DNA from: Actinoplanes xinjiangensis
Lineage (GTDB): Bacteria > Actinomycetota > Actinomycetes > Mycobacteriales > Micromonosporaceae
Assembly (NCBI RefSeq): GCF_003148685.1
Contig: NZ_QGGR01000016.1
Coordinates: forward strand, 62,001 to 126,000
Reading direction: 5' to 3'
DNA length: 64,000 nucleotides
Made by a program: the position numbers and the translations under genes. Under the pieces are notes generated by a model that saw only the letters and a list, made by a program, of their open reading frames with translations, was not told where the DNA came from and did no database searches. Below, in pieces: positions 17,333-24,932 of this stretch (positions are counted from its first letter, which is position 1; each line of letters opens with the position of its first letter).

Positions 17333-18184
17333 TCAAACGTCGGCGAATTCCGGGCCGTCCGCGGGCAGGGCCGGCACCTCACCACGATTGGCCGCGCGCC
17401 GGGCGAACTCCCGCACCCCGGCGATCTGCCGCTCCCCCAGCGAGAAGTCGAGCGCCCGGAAATAGTTGGCAAGCGTCGCCGCGTCGAACGGCTCCCACCG
17501 GGCCGCCGACTCCGCCACCGCGTCCAGCTCGCCCAGGCACAGGTCACGGGACCGCTGGAAGGCGTCGTGGACACCCTTGACCAGCCCCGGATGCGCAGCC
17601 GCGAAATCCCTGCGCACCGCCCAGACCGCGAAGACCATGGGCAGGCCGGTCCACTCCTTCCACGCCTCGGCCAGATCGATCACCAGCAGGCCGTTGCCGG
17701 GCGCCTCATACATCGCCCGCAGCGCCGGGTCGCCGATCAGCACACCGGCGTCAGCCTCCATGAGCATCTGGGACAGGTCGGGTGGGCAGCGGAAATACTC
17801 GGGCTCCGCGCCATACCTCTCGGAGAGCAGCATCTGCGCCAACATGACACCGGTCCGCGACGTGGAACCCAGCGCCACCGGCCGCCCGTCCAGCTCGGCC
17901 GGCGGGCGGGTGGAGATCAGGTTGACCGACAGCACCGGGCCGTCGCTGCCGACCGCCAGATCGGGCAGCAGAAGCAGCTCGTCGGCATGCCGCAGATACT
18001 CGACCAGGGTGATCGGCCCGATGTCGAGATCACCGGCGACGAGGCCGGCACTGAGCCGCTCCGGCGTGTCCTTGTGCAGATCGACGTCGAGCAGAGCGCC
18101 GGAACGCATCAGCCCCCAGTAGATGGGCAGGCAGTTGAGGAACTGGATATGCCCGACCCGGGGCCGACGGACGCTGTCGCTCAT
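17333..18184 (-). CDS. mqnA: Chorismate dehydratase
   Basis: MqnA-family enzyme (283 aa) that turns chorismate into 3-enolpyruvylbenzoate, the entry step of the futalosine pathway. The fold resembles periplasmic binding proteins but there is no signal peptide, so it is cytoplasmic. Characteristic segments: VGHIQFLNCLPIYWGL at the N-terminus, DIGPITLVEYLRH, and GLPMVFAVWAVRRD. Divergent from the HelD gene across a 262-bp gap and separated by some 23 kb from mqnE/mqnLPM, so the pathway is split into several transcription units. Confidence 0.93.
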   Translation of the reverse strand: MSDSVRRPRVGHIQFLNCLPIYWGLMRSGALLDVDLHKDTPERLSAGLVAGDLDIGPITLVEYLRHADELLLLPDLAVGSDGPVLSVNLISTRPPAELDGRPVALGSTSRTGVMLAQMLLSERYGAEPEYFRCPPDLSQMLMEADAGVLIGDPALRAMYEAPGNGLLVIDLAEAWKEWTGLPMVFAVWAVRRDFAAAHPGLVKGVHDAFQRSRDLCLGELDAVAESAARWEPFDAATLANYFRALDFSLGERQIAGVREFARRAANRGEVPALPADGPEFADV

Positions 18185-18446
18185 GCTGCGACGTTATCCC
18201 CGATCTCGTCCCGCATGCTGGTCGCCGGGGCCGCGCGTGGCTGAAATCGCACCAGCGGCAGGCAGGCGAGGGCGGCCACCAACCGGTCGTCCCCGAAATC
18301 GGTGGACAGCGGCGGTCGTTCGCGTACCGTTTAGGGCCGCTTGACGGCCGGGGTGAGCATGCACCGCACCGGACGTCCCCGCGCCGAGGGCGGCCACCCG
18401 TCCTTTCGGATACGCGAGCAGCTCGTTCAACCTTCGAGGACGACCT
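18185..18446. promoter_or_regulatory. Divergent promoter region between mqnA and helD
   Basis: 262 bp with no gene. Contains the inverted repeat GGCCG-CTTGA-CGGCC (18335-18349), about 100 bases before helD. No match to the 19-bp rifampicin-associated element was found. Promoter elements could not be assigned with confidence. Confidence 0.4.
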
Positions 18447-20456
18447 GTGACAGCCACTGACCAGCTCGACACCGAACTCGCCGCCGAACGTACCCATCTC
18501 ACCGAGTCCCGGGCCGCGTTACGCCGGATGCGGGATCGGGCCCAGGCACTCTTCTCCACCGGCGACAAGGTCGCCGGTGACTCCTACACCGCCGAGCAGC
18601 TCGGCCGGCACATGGCCCGCCGGGTCAAGGAACTGGCCGACGACCCGGACACCCCGCTGTTCTTCGGCAAGCTGGCGATCGAGGCCGAACGGTTCCACAT
18701 CGGGCGCCGGCACGTCACCGACGACGCCGGGGAGCCGATGGTGCTGGACTGGCGTGCGCCGCTGTCGCGGTCGTTCTACCGGGCCAGCGTGCGCGACCCG
18801 CAGGGGGTGGCGACACGCCGCCGGTTCGGGTTCGTCAAAGGCGAGCTGACCAGCTTCGAGGACGAGCATCTGGACCGCGGGGAGGAACTGGGCACCACCA
18901 GTCGCATCCTGACCGCCGAGATCGAGCGGCCGCGCGTCGGGCCGATGCGCGACATCGTCGCGACGATCCAGCCGGAGCAGGACGAGCTGGTCCGGGCCGA
19001 CCTGGCCGACTCGATCTGCGTGCAGGGCGCGCCGGGCACCGGTAAGACGGCGGTCGGTCTGCACCGGGCCGCCTACCTGCTCTATCTGCACCGGGAGCGG
19101 CTACGCAAGTCGAAGGTGCTGATCGTCGGCCCGAACACGGCGTTCCTCTCCTACATCTCGGCGGTGCTGCCGACTCTCGGCGAGGTCGAGGTGCTCCAGT
19201 CCACGCTGGACGAGCTGGTCGGCCGGGCGCCGGTCAAGGCAGGCGATTCGGCCACCGCCACGGCTCTCAAACATGATGTACGGATGGCAGAGGCGCTCCA
19301 CCGCACTCTGTGGAACCGGATCACCGCGCCCACCGTCCCGATCATGGTTTCGGACGGTTCCTACCGCTGGCGGATCGATGTCGAGCCGCTCCGGCGGATC
19401 GTCGACGAGGCACGCCGCGAGGGCCTGCCGTACGCGGTGGGCCGCGAGCGCGTCCGGGCCCGGGTGGTGGGCCTGCTCCAACGCCAGTCGGAGTACCGGA
19501 CCGGGAACTCCCCGAACGAGCCGTGGCTGCGCAGAATGAGCAGAATCGCGCCGGTGACGGAGTTCCTGGACGCGGCCTGGCCGGCGGTGACCCCGGAGTC
19601 GCTGGTGGTGGCGCTGCTGACCGAGCCGGAACTGGCCGGTGACGTGTTCACCGAGCAGGAGCGGGAGGCGATCCGCTGGGTGAAACCGCCGAAGACGGTG
19701 AAGTCGGCGCGGTTCAGTGCGGCCGACCTGGTACTGCTCGACGAGGCGGCGGGACTGCTGGAGCGGGAGATCAGTTTCGGGCACGTCGTGGTGGATGAGG
19801 CGCAGGACCTGTCCCCCATGCAGGCTCGTGCCATCGCCCGGCGCAGCGAGCACGGGTCGATCACGCTGCTCGGTGACCTGGCGCAGGGCACCGCCCCGTG
19901 GGCCACGACCGACTGGCGGGACATCCTGCGTCATCTCGGCAAACCGGACGCCTCGGTGGTGCCGCTGACGGTCGGGTTCCGCGTACCGGAGGCTGTTGTG
20001 ACCCTGGCCAACCGCCTGCTGCCGGCGCTCGGGGTGAACGTGCCGGAGGCGGTGTCGTTGCGCCGTGACGGTGAGCTCAGCGTCATCGGCGTGCCGGAGG
20101 CCGCCGACCTGGACGCGCGGACGATGGCCGAGGTGACCGCCGCGTGCGCGCACGAGGGTTCGGTGGCGGTGATCGCGGCGGACACCGCGGTCGAGCGGCT
20201 CCGGGCCCGTCTCGACGCCGCCGGCATCGAGCACGCGACGCCCGACGACGTCGACAACCCGGCGCGGGTCCTGGTGGTGCCGGCCACGATCGTCAAGGGC
20301 CTGGAGTACGACCACGTCATCGTGCACGAGCCCGCCGACATCGTGGCCGCCGAGCCTAAGGGCCTGAACCGCCTCTACGTGGTGCTCACCCGGGCGGTCA
20401 CCCGCCTTTCGGTATTGCACTCGAAGCCGCTGCCGGAGGCGCTTACTCTCGCGTGA
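18447..20456 (+). CDS. helD: HelD-family RNA polymerase recycling ATPase
   Basis: UvrD/Rep-like superfamily 1 ATPase of the HelD group (669 aa). An N-terminal coiled-coil arm (residues 1-60, probe for the RNA polymerase secondary channel in HelD) precedes the split motor. Walker A GAPGTGKTAVG lies near residue 193, VVVDEAQDLSPMQARA near 446, LGDLAQGTAPW near 474 and GLEYDHVIVHEP near 618. HelD proteins remove stalled polymerase from DNA, and some actinobacterial HelR members protect against rifampicin. GTG start. Overlaps the next gene as TGATG. Confidence 0.87.
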   Translation: MTATDQLDTELAAERTHLTESRAALRRMRDRAQALFSTGDKVAGDSYTAEQLGRHMARRVKELADDPDTPLFFGKLAIEAERFHIGRRHVTDDAGEPMVLDWRAPLSRSFYRASVRDPQGVATRRRFGFVKGELTSFEDEHLDRGEELGTTSRILTAEIERPRVGPMRDIVATIQPEQDELVRADLADSICVQGAPGTGKTAVGLHRAAYLLYLHRERLRKSKVLIVGPNTAFLSYISAVLPTLGEVEVLQSTLDELVGRAPVKAGDSATATALKHDVRMAEALHRTLWNRITAPTVPIMVSDGSYRWRIDVEPLRRIVDEARREGLPYAVGRERVRARVVGLLQRQSEYRTGNSPNEPWLRRMSRIAPVTEFLDAAWPAVTPESLVVALLTEPELAGDVFTEQEREAIRWVKPPKTVKSARFSAADLVLLDEAAGLLEREISFGHVVVDEAQDLSPMQARAIARRSEHGSITLLGDLAQGTAPWATTDWRDILRHLGKPDASVVPLTVGFRVPEAVVTLANRLLPALGVNVPEAVSLRRDGELSVIGVPEAADLDARTMAEVTAACAHEGSVAVIAADTAVERLRARLDAAGIEHATPDDVDNPARVLVVPATIVKGLEYDHVIVHEPADIVAAEPKGLNRLYVVLTRAVTRLSVLHSKPLPEALTLA

Positions 20457-21322
20457 TGTCGCGAATCGGAGTGATGTTCGACTGTAACCGCGCCCCCGAG
20501 GAGCTCCCGGAGTTCGCGGCCGCCCTCGAGGCGGCCGGCGCCGACGACCTGTGGGTGGTGGAGGACCTCGGCTGGAACGGTGGCGTCAGTGCCGCCGCGC
20601 TGGCCCTGGCCGCCACCACCCGGCTGCGGGTCGGCCTCGGGATCGCCCCGGCGCCGTTCCGCAACCCGGCGGTGTACGCCATGGAGATCGCCACGCTGGC
20701 CCGGATCCACCCCGGCCGCATCGTGGCCGGAATCGGTCACGGCGTGGGCGACTGGATGCGCCGGATCGGCAATGCGCCGAAGTCGCCGCTGTCGCTGCTG
20801 GAGGAGAGCATCGTGGCGATCCGCGGCCTGCTCAACGGCGAGACGGTGAACCTGGACGGCCGCGAGGTGCATCTGGAGAACATCAAGCTGGTGCACCCGC
20901 CCGAGGTGGTGCCGCCGATCGTCACCGGCGTGGTCCGGCCGCGGTCGCTGGAACTGTCCGGCCGGGTCGCCGACGGCACGATCCTGGTCGAGGGCCTTCA
21001 GCCGGCACAGATCCAGGACGCCATCGGGCACATCCGCCGCGGCGGGGCGAGCGACGAACACGAGATCATCTCCTTCGCGTTCCTGCACGTCGAGGACGAT
21101 CCGGAGCGGGCCACGGCGATCCGCGGGACGGCGCTCACCGGTCAGGCCGGCTTCCTGGGCGTACCGGTCGACGAGGTGTTCGCCCTGATCGGCCCGGCGT
21201 CGGACGTGCCCGCCGGCGTCCGGACTCTCACCGACGGCGGCGCGGACACGGTGGTCCTGCGGCCGTTCGGCGACGACCATCTGGGCCAGGCGGTGGCCGC
21301 GCTCAAGGCACTGGGCCGATAA
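20456..21322 (+). CDS. LLM-class (F420- or flavin-dependent) oxidoreductase
   Basis: Luciferase-like monooxygenase family protein (288 aa) with a TIM-barrel pattern: EAAGADDLWVVEDL, LAATTRLRVGLGIAPAPFRNP, and RIVAGIGHG near residues 90-98. In actinobacteria most such proteins use coenzyme F420. Substrate unknown. The ATG shares its A with the HelD stop; a GTG one codon earlier is possible. The 3' end overlaps the convergent LRV gene by 20 bases. Confidence 0.85.
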   Translation: MSRIGVMFDCNRAPEELPEFAAALEAAGADDLWVVEDLGWNGGVSAAALALAATTRLRVGLGIAPAPFRNPAVYAMEIATLARIHPGRIVAGIGHGVGDWMRRIGNAPKSPLSLLEESIVAIRGLLNGETVNLDGREVHLENIKLVHPPEVVPPIVTGVVRPRSLELSGRVADGTILVEGLQPAQIQDAIGHIRRGGASDEHEIISFAFLHVEDDPERATAIRGTALTGQAGFLGVPVDEVFALIGPASDVPAGVRTLTDGGADTVVLRPFGDDHLGQAVAALKALGR

Positions 21323-22850
21323 TCCATTCCATTTCGGACAACGGCAACGACGGGTTGGTGGCGGCCGCCGTCACCACCCGCCCGTCGGCGTCACCGAGGA
21401 GCGCGACGATCCGGTTCACCGGCAGCGACGGGTGGGCGGCGGCGATCAACCGGGCCCGGCCGTCGGTGAGGCAGAGTTCGAGGGCGCCGGCCGGCGCGTC
21501 CGTACGGGTGACGATCTCCCGGAACACCCGCTGCGCCGGCGGCACGTGCCGGGCCAGGTCGAGGAGCAGCGCCGGCGAGGCGTCGGGGTTGGCGGCGACC
21601 CGCGCGAGCACCTGCACGCCGTGGCCGGACACCATGGTCCGCAGCAGATCCTCGGTGATGCCGGGATGCGGTGCGACCGCCTTGGCGACCTTGGCGTCCT
21701 GGTCCGCGGCCAGCCGGTCCCGGATCTCCGGCGGCAGATCCCGGCGTTCGGCCGCCGGCATCCGCAGCTGTGGGTCGGGGCTCCCGGCCAGCTGCCGGAT
21801 CTCGTCCGGCGTCGCCGCGGCAATCCGCGGGAGGAGGTCGCCTCCGGTCGTACGGGTGAGCAGGTCGAGGGGGACGTTCGGGTTGCGGATCACGCGTCGC
21901 CGCACCTCCCGGTTCTCGTCCGCGGCCAGCCGGCGCAGCACGTCCTCCGGCACGGCCGGGTTCTCGGCCAGGTCGGCGCGCACTCCCGGATTCGGGTCGT
22001 CGGCGAGACGCACGGCCGCCTCGACGGGCAGATCGGGCCGGGCGGCGAGCGGCCGGCGCACGTACGCCGACGCGTGTCCGACCAGCTCAGCGGCCACCAC
22101 AACCGGGGTCGCCAAGTTATCCACAGCCCGAGCCAGCAGGCTGTGGATAACCGATTCGTGGGTGCCGTCGCGGGCCGCTCCGGGTGGCAGCTCGCAGTCT
22201 CGCCGCGGGCACCCGGAGTCGTGCACGAACGGAATCGGCTCCCGCACACAGACGTCGCACGTCTCCGGGAGCGGGGCATCCTCCCCACGCCGGTCGGCCC
22301 CGACCAGCCCGGCCAGGACCGTGACGAGCCCGGCCAGGACCTCCGGTGGCGCGGCCGGATTTCCGGCGACCCCGGCTCGGACCTCGGCGTGCGGGTGCCC
22401 GGCCAGCCGGGTCAGCAGGTGGCGGTCGGCGGTGAAGATCGCCAGCTCGGCGACGACACGCGGATCCGGGTCCTCGGCGAGCCGGGCGCTCACCGCCGTC
22501 GGCAGGCCGGGGCAGGCCGCCAGCCGTTCCCGCTGCTTCGGGTCCGGGTCCCCGGCGAGCAGTTCCGCCCACTCGGCGCGGCCACGCCCCTGGTCGAGCA
22601 GGGCGAGGGCCGCCTCCGGCCACCGGACCGGGTCGACGTCCGCGGGATCGAGACGTCCCGCCCAGGCCAGCCCGAGAAGCGCCGACTCGGACCGGTGCAC
22701 CAGCGCCCGAATCTGGTCGCGGTCCAGATCGGGCCGTTGCGCCAGTTCGTCGGCCAGATCATCGTCAGCCTGAGCGATCAGCCGGTCGACCAGTGTGGAC
22801 GGCAGCGCCGGGTTGTGGGCCAGACCGCGCAGCAGTTCACGAGCCCCCAT
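21303..22850 (-). CDS. Leucine-rich repeat variant (LRV) protein with a cysteine-rich insertion
   Basis: 515-aa soluble solenoid built from ~24-residue repeats of the form NPxxPxxxLxxLAxDxxxxVRxxVA, typical of LRV repeats. A break in the solenoid holds four cysteines, C198, C201, C214 and C219, spaced CxxC-N12-CxxxxC, a possible Fe-S or zinc site; the founding LRV protein from Azotobacter also carries a metal cluster. The frame stays open through the repeats upstream, but the ATG at 22850 begins the conserved part. Function unknown. Confidence 0.8.
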   Translation of the reverse strand: MGARELLRGLAHNPALPSTLVDRLIAQADDDLADELAQRPDLDRDQIRALVHRSESALLGLAWAGRLDPADVDPVRWPEAALALLDQGRGRAEWAELLAGDPDPKQRERLAACPGLPTAVSARLAEDPDPRVVAELAIFTADRHLLTRLAGHPHAEVRAGVAGNPAAPPEVLAGLVTVLAGLVGADRRGEDAPLPETCDVCVREPIPFVHDSGCPRRDCELPPGAARDGTHESVIHSLLARAVDNLATPVVVAAELVGHASAYVRRPLAARPDLPVEAAVRLADDPNPGVRADLAENPAVPEDVLRRLAADENREVRRRVIRNPNVPLDLLTRTTGGDLLPRIAAATPDEIRQLAGSPDPQLRMPAAERRDLPPEIRDRLAADQDAKVAKAVAPHPGITEDLLRTMVSGHGVQVLARVAANPDASPALLLDLARHVPPAQRVFREIVTRTDAPAGALELCLTDGRARLIAAAHPSLPVNRIVALLGDADGRVVTAAATNPSLPLSEMEWIIGPVP

Positions 22851-22871
22851 AACGATCGATCTTAAGACCGT

Positions 22872-23242
22872 CCAGCTGGCCCCCACCGCTGCCTCACGCC
22901 CGGCGAGACAACGCCAAGGCCCAGCCAGCCCCTTCGGGCTGGCCCCCACCGCTGCCTCACGAGTCGCGAGACGACGGTGAGAACCAGCCACCCCCTTCGG
23001 GCTGGGCCCCACCGCTGTCTCACGGGCCGCGAGACGACGGTGAGAACCAGCCAGCCCCTTCGGGCTGGGCCCCCACCGCTGCCTCACGCACCGCGAGACG
23101 ACGCTGAGAACCAGCCAGCCCCTTCCGGCTGGGCCCCACCGCTGTCTTAGGAGTCGCGAGACGACGGTGAGAACCAGCCAGGCCTTTCGGGCTGGCTCCC
23201 ACCGCTGTCTCACAACCCATGAGACAGCGGTGGGAGCCAGCC
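22872..23242. repeat. Tandem 63-bp hairpin repeat array
   Basis: About 5.5 imperfect copies of a 63-bp unit beginning CCAGCCAGCCCCTTCGGG, with unit starts near 22921, 22984, 23047, 23111 and 23174 (one unit is 64 bp). Each unit can fold twice: a short CCAGCC/GGCTGG hairpin, and a longer CACCGCTGTCTC/GAGACGACGGTG stem. It fills the 395-bp gap between the GNAT and LRV genes, both on the minus strand. The copy next to GNAT is a perfect inverted repeat. Not a CRISPR: there are no unique spacers. Confidence 0.85.
23190..23242. terminator. Perfect 23-bp inverted repeat after the GNAT gene
   Basis: GGCTGGCTCCCACCGCTGTC and three more bases (23190-23212) pair perfectly with 23220-23242 around a seven-base loop. 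It starts four bases after the GNAT stop on the minus strand and forms the end of the 63-bp array. Very stable; probably terminates GNAT transcription. Confidence 0.7.
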
Positions 23243-23245
23243 GGG

Positions 23246-23674
23246 TTAGCGCGGTAGGGGCTTCACCCAGCGGGACCAGTCGGGCTGGCGGCGGTAACCG
23301 TGGGCGGCCCAGATGCCGTGGGCGGCCGGGTTCTCGTCGAGGACCATGGCGTCCACGCGGGTGCCGCCGAACGACCGGAACCGCTCCTCGGCCGCCGCGA
23401 TCAGCAGCCCGCCGATGCCCTCCCGACGACGCCACGGTGCGACCGCCAGCCGGTAGAGGTGGCATCGCCAGCCGTCCCAGCCCGCGATGATCGTTCCGAC
23501 GATCTCGGCCCCGTCGACGGCCAGGATCAGCGCTTCCGGGTCGCGGCGGAACATCGCAGCCACCGCATCGGAGGTGTCCGGCGGCCGGCTCTCGTTCTCG
23601 GCTGCGAGCTGCCAGAACCCCAGCACCGCCGGAAGCTCCTCAAGGGACGCCGCCCGCAAGATCAATGCACCCAT
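23246..23674 (-). CDS. GNAT family acetyltransferase
   Basis: 142-aa GCN5-related N-acetyltransferase. The acetyl-CoA loop is seen as RLAVAPWRRREGIGGLLI near residues 74-91, with the typical C-terminal ENPAAHGIWAAHGY segment. Substrate unknown. Divergent from the membrane protein/regulator/ABC operon across 62 bp. The twin palindromes in that gap lie 16-57 bases ahead of this gene and could control it too. Confidence 0.88.
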   Translation of the reverse strand: MGALILRAASLEELPAVLGFWQLAAENESRPPDTSDAVAAMFRRDPEALILAVDGAEIVGTIIAGWDGWRCHLYRLAVAPWRRREGIGGLLIAAAEERFRSFGGTRVDAMVLDENPAAHGIWAAHGYRRQPDWSRWVKPLPR

Positions 23675-23689
23675 GCCGACACCCTAGTC

Positions 23690-23731
23690 AACTTTGTGGC
23701 ACAAAGTTCTTTGACTTTGCGTTGTAAAGTC
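23690..23731. promoter_or_regulatory. Two tandem operator palindromes before the regulator/ABC operon
   Basis: AACTTTGT-GGC-ACAAAGTT (23690-23708, perfect 8-bp arms) and GACTTTGC-GTT-GTAAAGTC (23713-23731, one arm mismatch) share the pattern ACTTTGY-N3-RYAAAGT, with centres 23 bp apart. They lie between GNAT and the membrane protein gene, ending six bases before its ATG. The winged-helix regulator encoded two genes on is the obvious candidate to bind them (inference). Confidence 0.65.
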
Positions 23732-23736
23732 GAGCC

Positions 23737-24369
23737 ATGACATCGACGGACGACGAATCGACCTTCGAGGATCCCGGTGAGGCTCTTCGCCTGATCGAGC
23801 GGGAGCGGGTCAACACCATCCGCCACGTCACCCCGGATCCCCGGCTCATGTATTGGCCGTGGGGCGTCACGTGGCTGATCAGTTTCGGCCTGTCGTTCCT
23901 GCGGTTCGGGCCCGACGGCAAGACCCTCGTGGACATGCCGGAGTGGCTGCCGCTGATCACCCTGACCGGCCTGCTGATCACCGCGGGCGTCTTCACCGGC
24001 ATCGTCGGTGCCCGCGCGAGCCGGCACATCTCCGGGCCGTCGAGCCGGCAGGGCGCGGCATACGGCATCTCCTGGTCGGCCGGTTTCACGAGTCTGGCGG
24101 TCATCTTCGGCCGGGTCGGCGAGCAGTTGCCGGACGAGATGCTCGGTCTGCTCTGGGGCGGCGGCATGGTGGCCCTGGTCGGCGTGCTCTACATGGCCGG
24201 CAGCGCGATCTGGGACGCGCGCGACATGTTCGTGCTGGGCGCCTGGATCAGCGTGGTCAACGTGATCGGCGTCCTGTGGGGGCCGGGCTGGCACGCTCTC
24301 GTGGTGGCGGTCGCGGGCGGCGGCGGCCTACTGGTCGCCGGCCTGATCGGCTGGATGCACCGCCGATGA
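23737..24369 (+). CDS. Multi-pass membrane protein of the regulator/ABC operon
   Basis: 210-aa integral membrane protein with about six hydrophobic segments after a ~35-residue acidic cytoplasmic N-terminus (GEALRLIERERVNTIRHVTPDP). No enzymatic motif recognised. First gene of an operon with a winged-helix regulator and an ABC exporter, overlapping the regulator as ATGA, so it may be a sensor or partner for one of them. Such an arrangement is common in actinobacteria, but the protein's role is not established. Confidence 0.8.
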   Translation: MTSTDDESTFEDPGEALRLIERERVNTIRHVTPDPRLMYWPWGVTWLISFGLSFLRFGPDGKTLVDMPEWLPLITLTGLLITAGVFTGIVGARASRHISGPSSRQGAAYGISWSAGFTSLAVIFGRVGEQLPDEMLGLLWGGGMVALVGVLYMAGSAIWDARDMFVLGAWISVVNVIGVLWGPGWHALVVAVAGGGGLLVAGLIGWMHRR

Positions 24370-24932
24370 CAAGGCCCGACAACGATGCACCGTCGACGGC
24401 CAGCCCCCACAACAACGCACCGCCGGCAACCAGCCCCGACAACGACACACCGTCGACAACCAGCCCCGACAACGACACACCGTCGACGACCAACCCTGAC
24501 AACGACGCGTTGTCGGCGACCAGCCCCGACAACAATGCACAGTCGGGGGCCGGTCCCGGCGACGACCCGCGGTCGACCGGCGGCCCCACCGGTGATCCGG
24601 CGCCGGCGGCCGGGCCCAACGGCGCCCTGCCGGATCTGGATCCGGTGATCCACGCGCAGGCGCGACTGCGGGTGGTGGTCGCCCTGTCCCAGTTGCCCGG
24701 TGGCGACCGGATCACGTTCCCCCGGCTGCAGGAGATCCTGCGGATGACCGCCGGCAACCTCTCCGTGCACCTCCGCAAGCTCGAGGAGGCCGGGTATGTC
24801 GAGGTCACCAAGACCCACCGCGGCCGCACCCCGGCCACGCTCGTGCACCTGACTCAGCGCGGACGGTTCGCCTTCGAGGAGTACGTCACCGCCCTGCGCA
24901 CCCTGATCGATCCGGGAGAGGACCAGTCATGA
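24366..24932 (+). CDS. Winged-helix transcriptional regulator with repetitive N-terminal tail
   Basis: 188-aa protein. The C-terminal ~95 residues form a MarR/ArsR-like winged helix (ARLRVVVALSQL, then MTAGNLSVHLRKLEEAGYV as recognition helix, then KTHRGRTPATLVHLT as wing). The N-terminal ~80 residues are eight 10-residue repeats of the form PDNDxPSTxS, probably disordered and absent from ordinary family members. It overlaps both neighbours by four bases. Probably an autoregulator of the operon through the palindromes at 23690-23731. Confidence 0.85.
   Translation: MTRPDNDAPSTASPHNNAPPATSPDNDTPSTTSPDNDTPSTTNPDNDALSATSPDNNAQSGAGPGDDPRSTGGPTGDPAPAAGPNGALPDLDPVIHAQARLRVVVALSQLPGGDRITFPRLQEILRMTAGNLSVHLRKLEEAGYVEVTKTHRGRTPATLVHLTQRGRFAFEEYVTALRTLIDPGEDQS
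24375..24614 (+). repeat. 30-bp coding tandem repeat, eight units
   Basis: Eight consecutive 30-bp units encode PDNDxPSTxS-type decapeptides at the start of the winged-helix regulator. Units 3 and 4 are nearly identical at the DNA level, and copies decay towards the 3' end. The length is a multiple of three in every unit, so copy-number change would keep the frame. Confidence 0.85.

Noticed and set aside
18185..18446. Rifampicin-associated element upstream of helD
   Set aside because: Only a short GGCCG/CGGCC inverted repeat; it does not match the 19-bp element.
22872..23242. CRISPR array
   Set aside because: Repeats are contiguous 63-bp units with no unique spacers and no cas genes.
22851..23465. 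Extension of the LRV protein through the 63-bp repeats as an N-terminal domain of 21-residue repeats
   Set aside because: The frame overlaps the GNAT gene, one 64-bp unit shifts the repeat phase, and the translation is Arg/Trp-rich without conserved character. The ATG at 22850 is the better start.
24375..24614. CRISPR or intergenic minisatellite
   Set aside because: The 30-bp units are in frame inside a regulator gene with overlaps to both neighbours; coding repeat is the simpler explanation.
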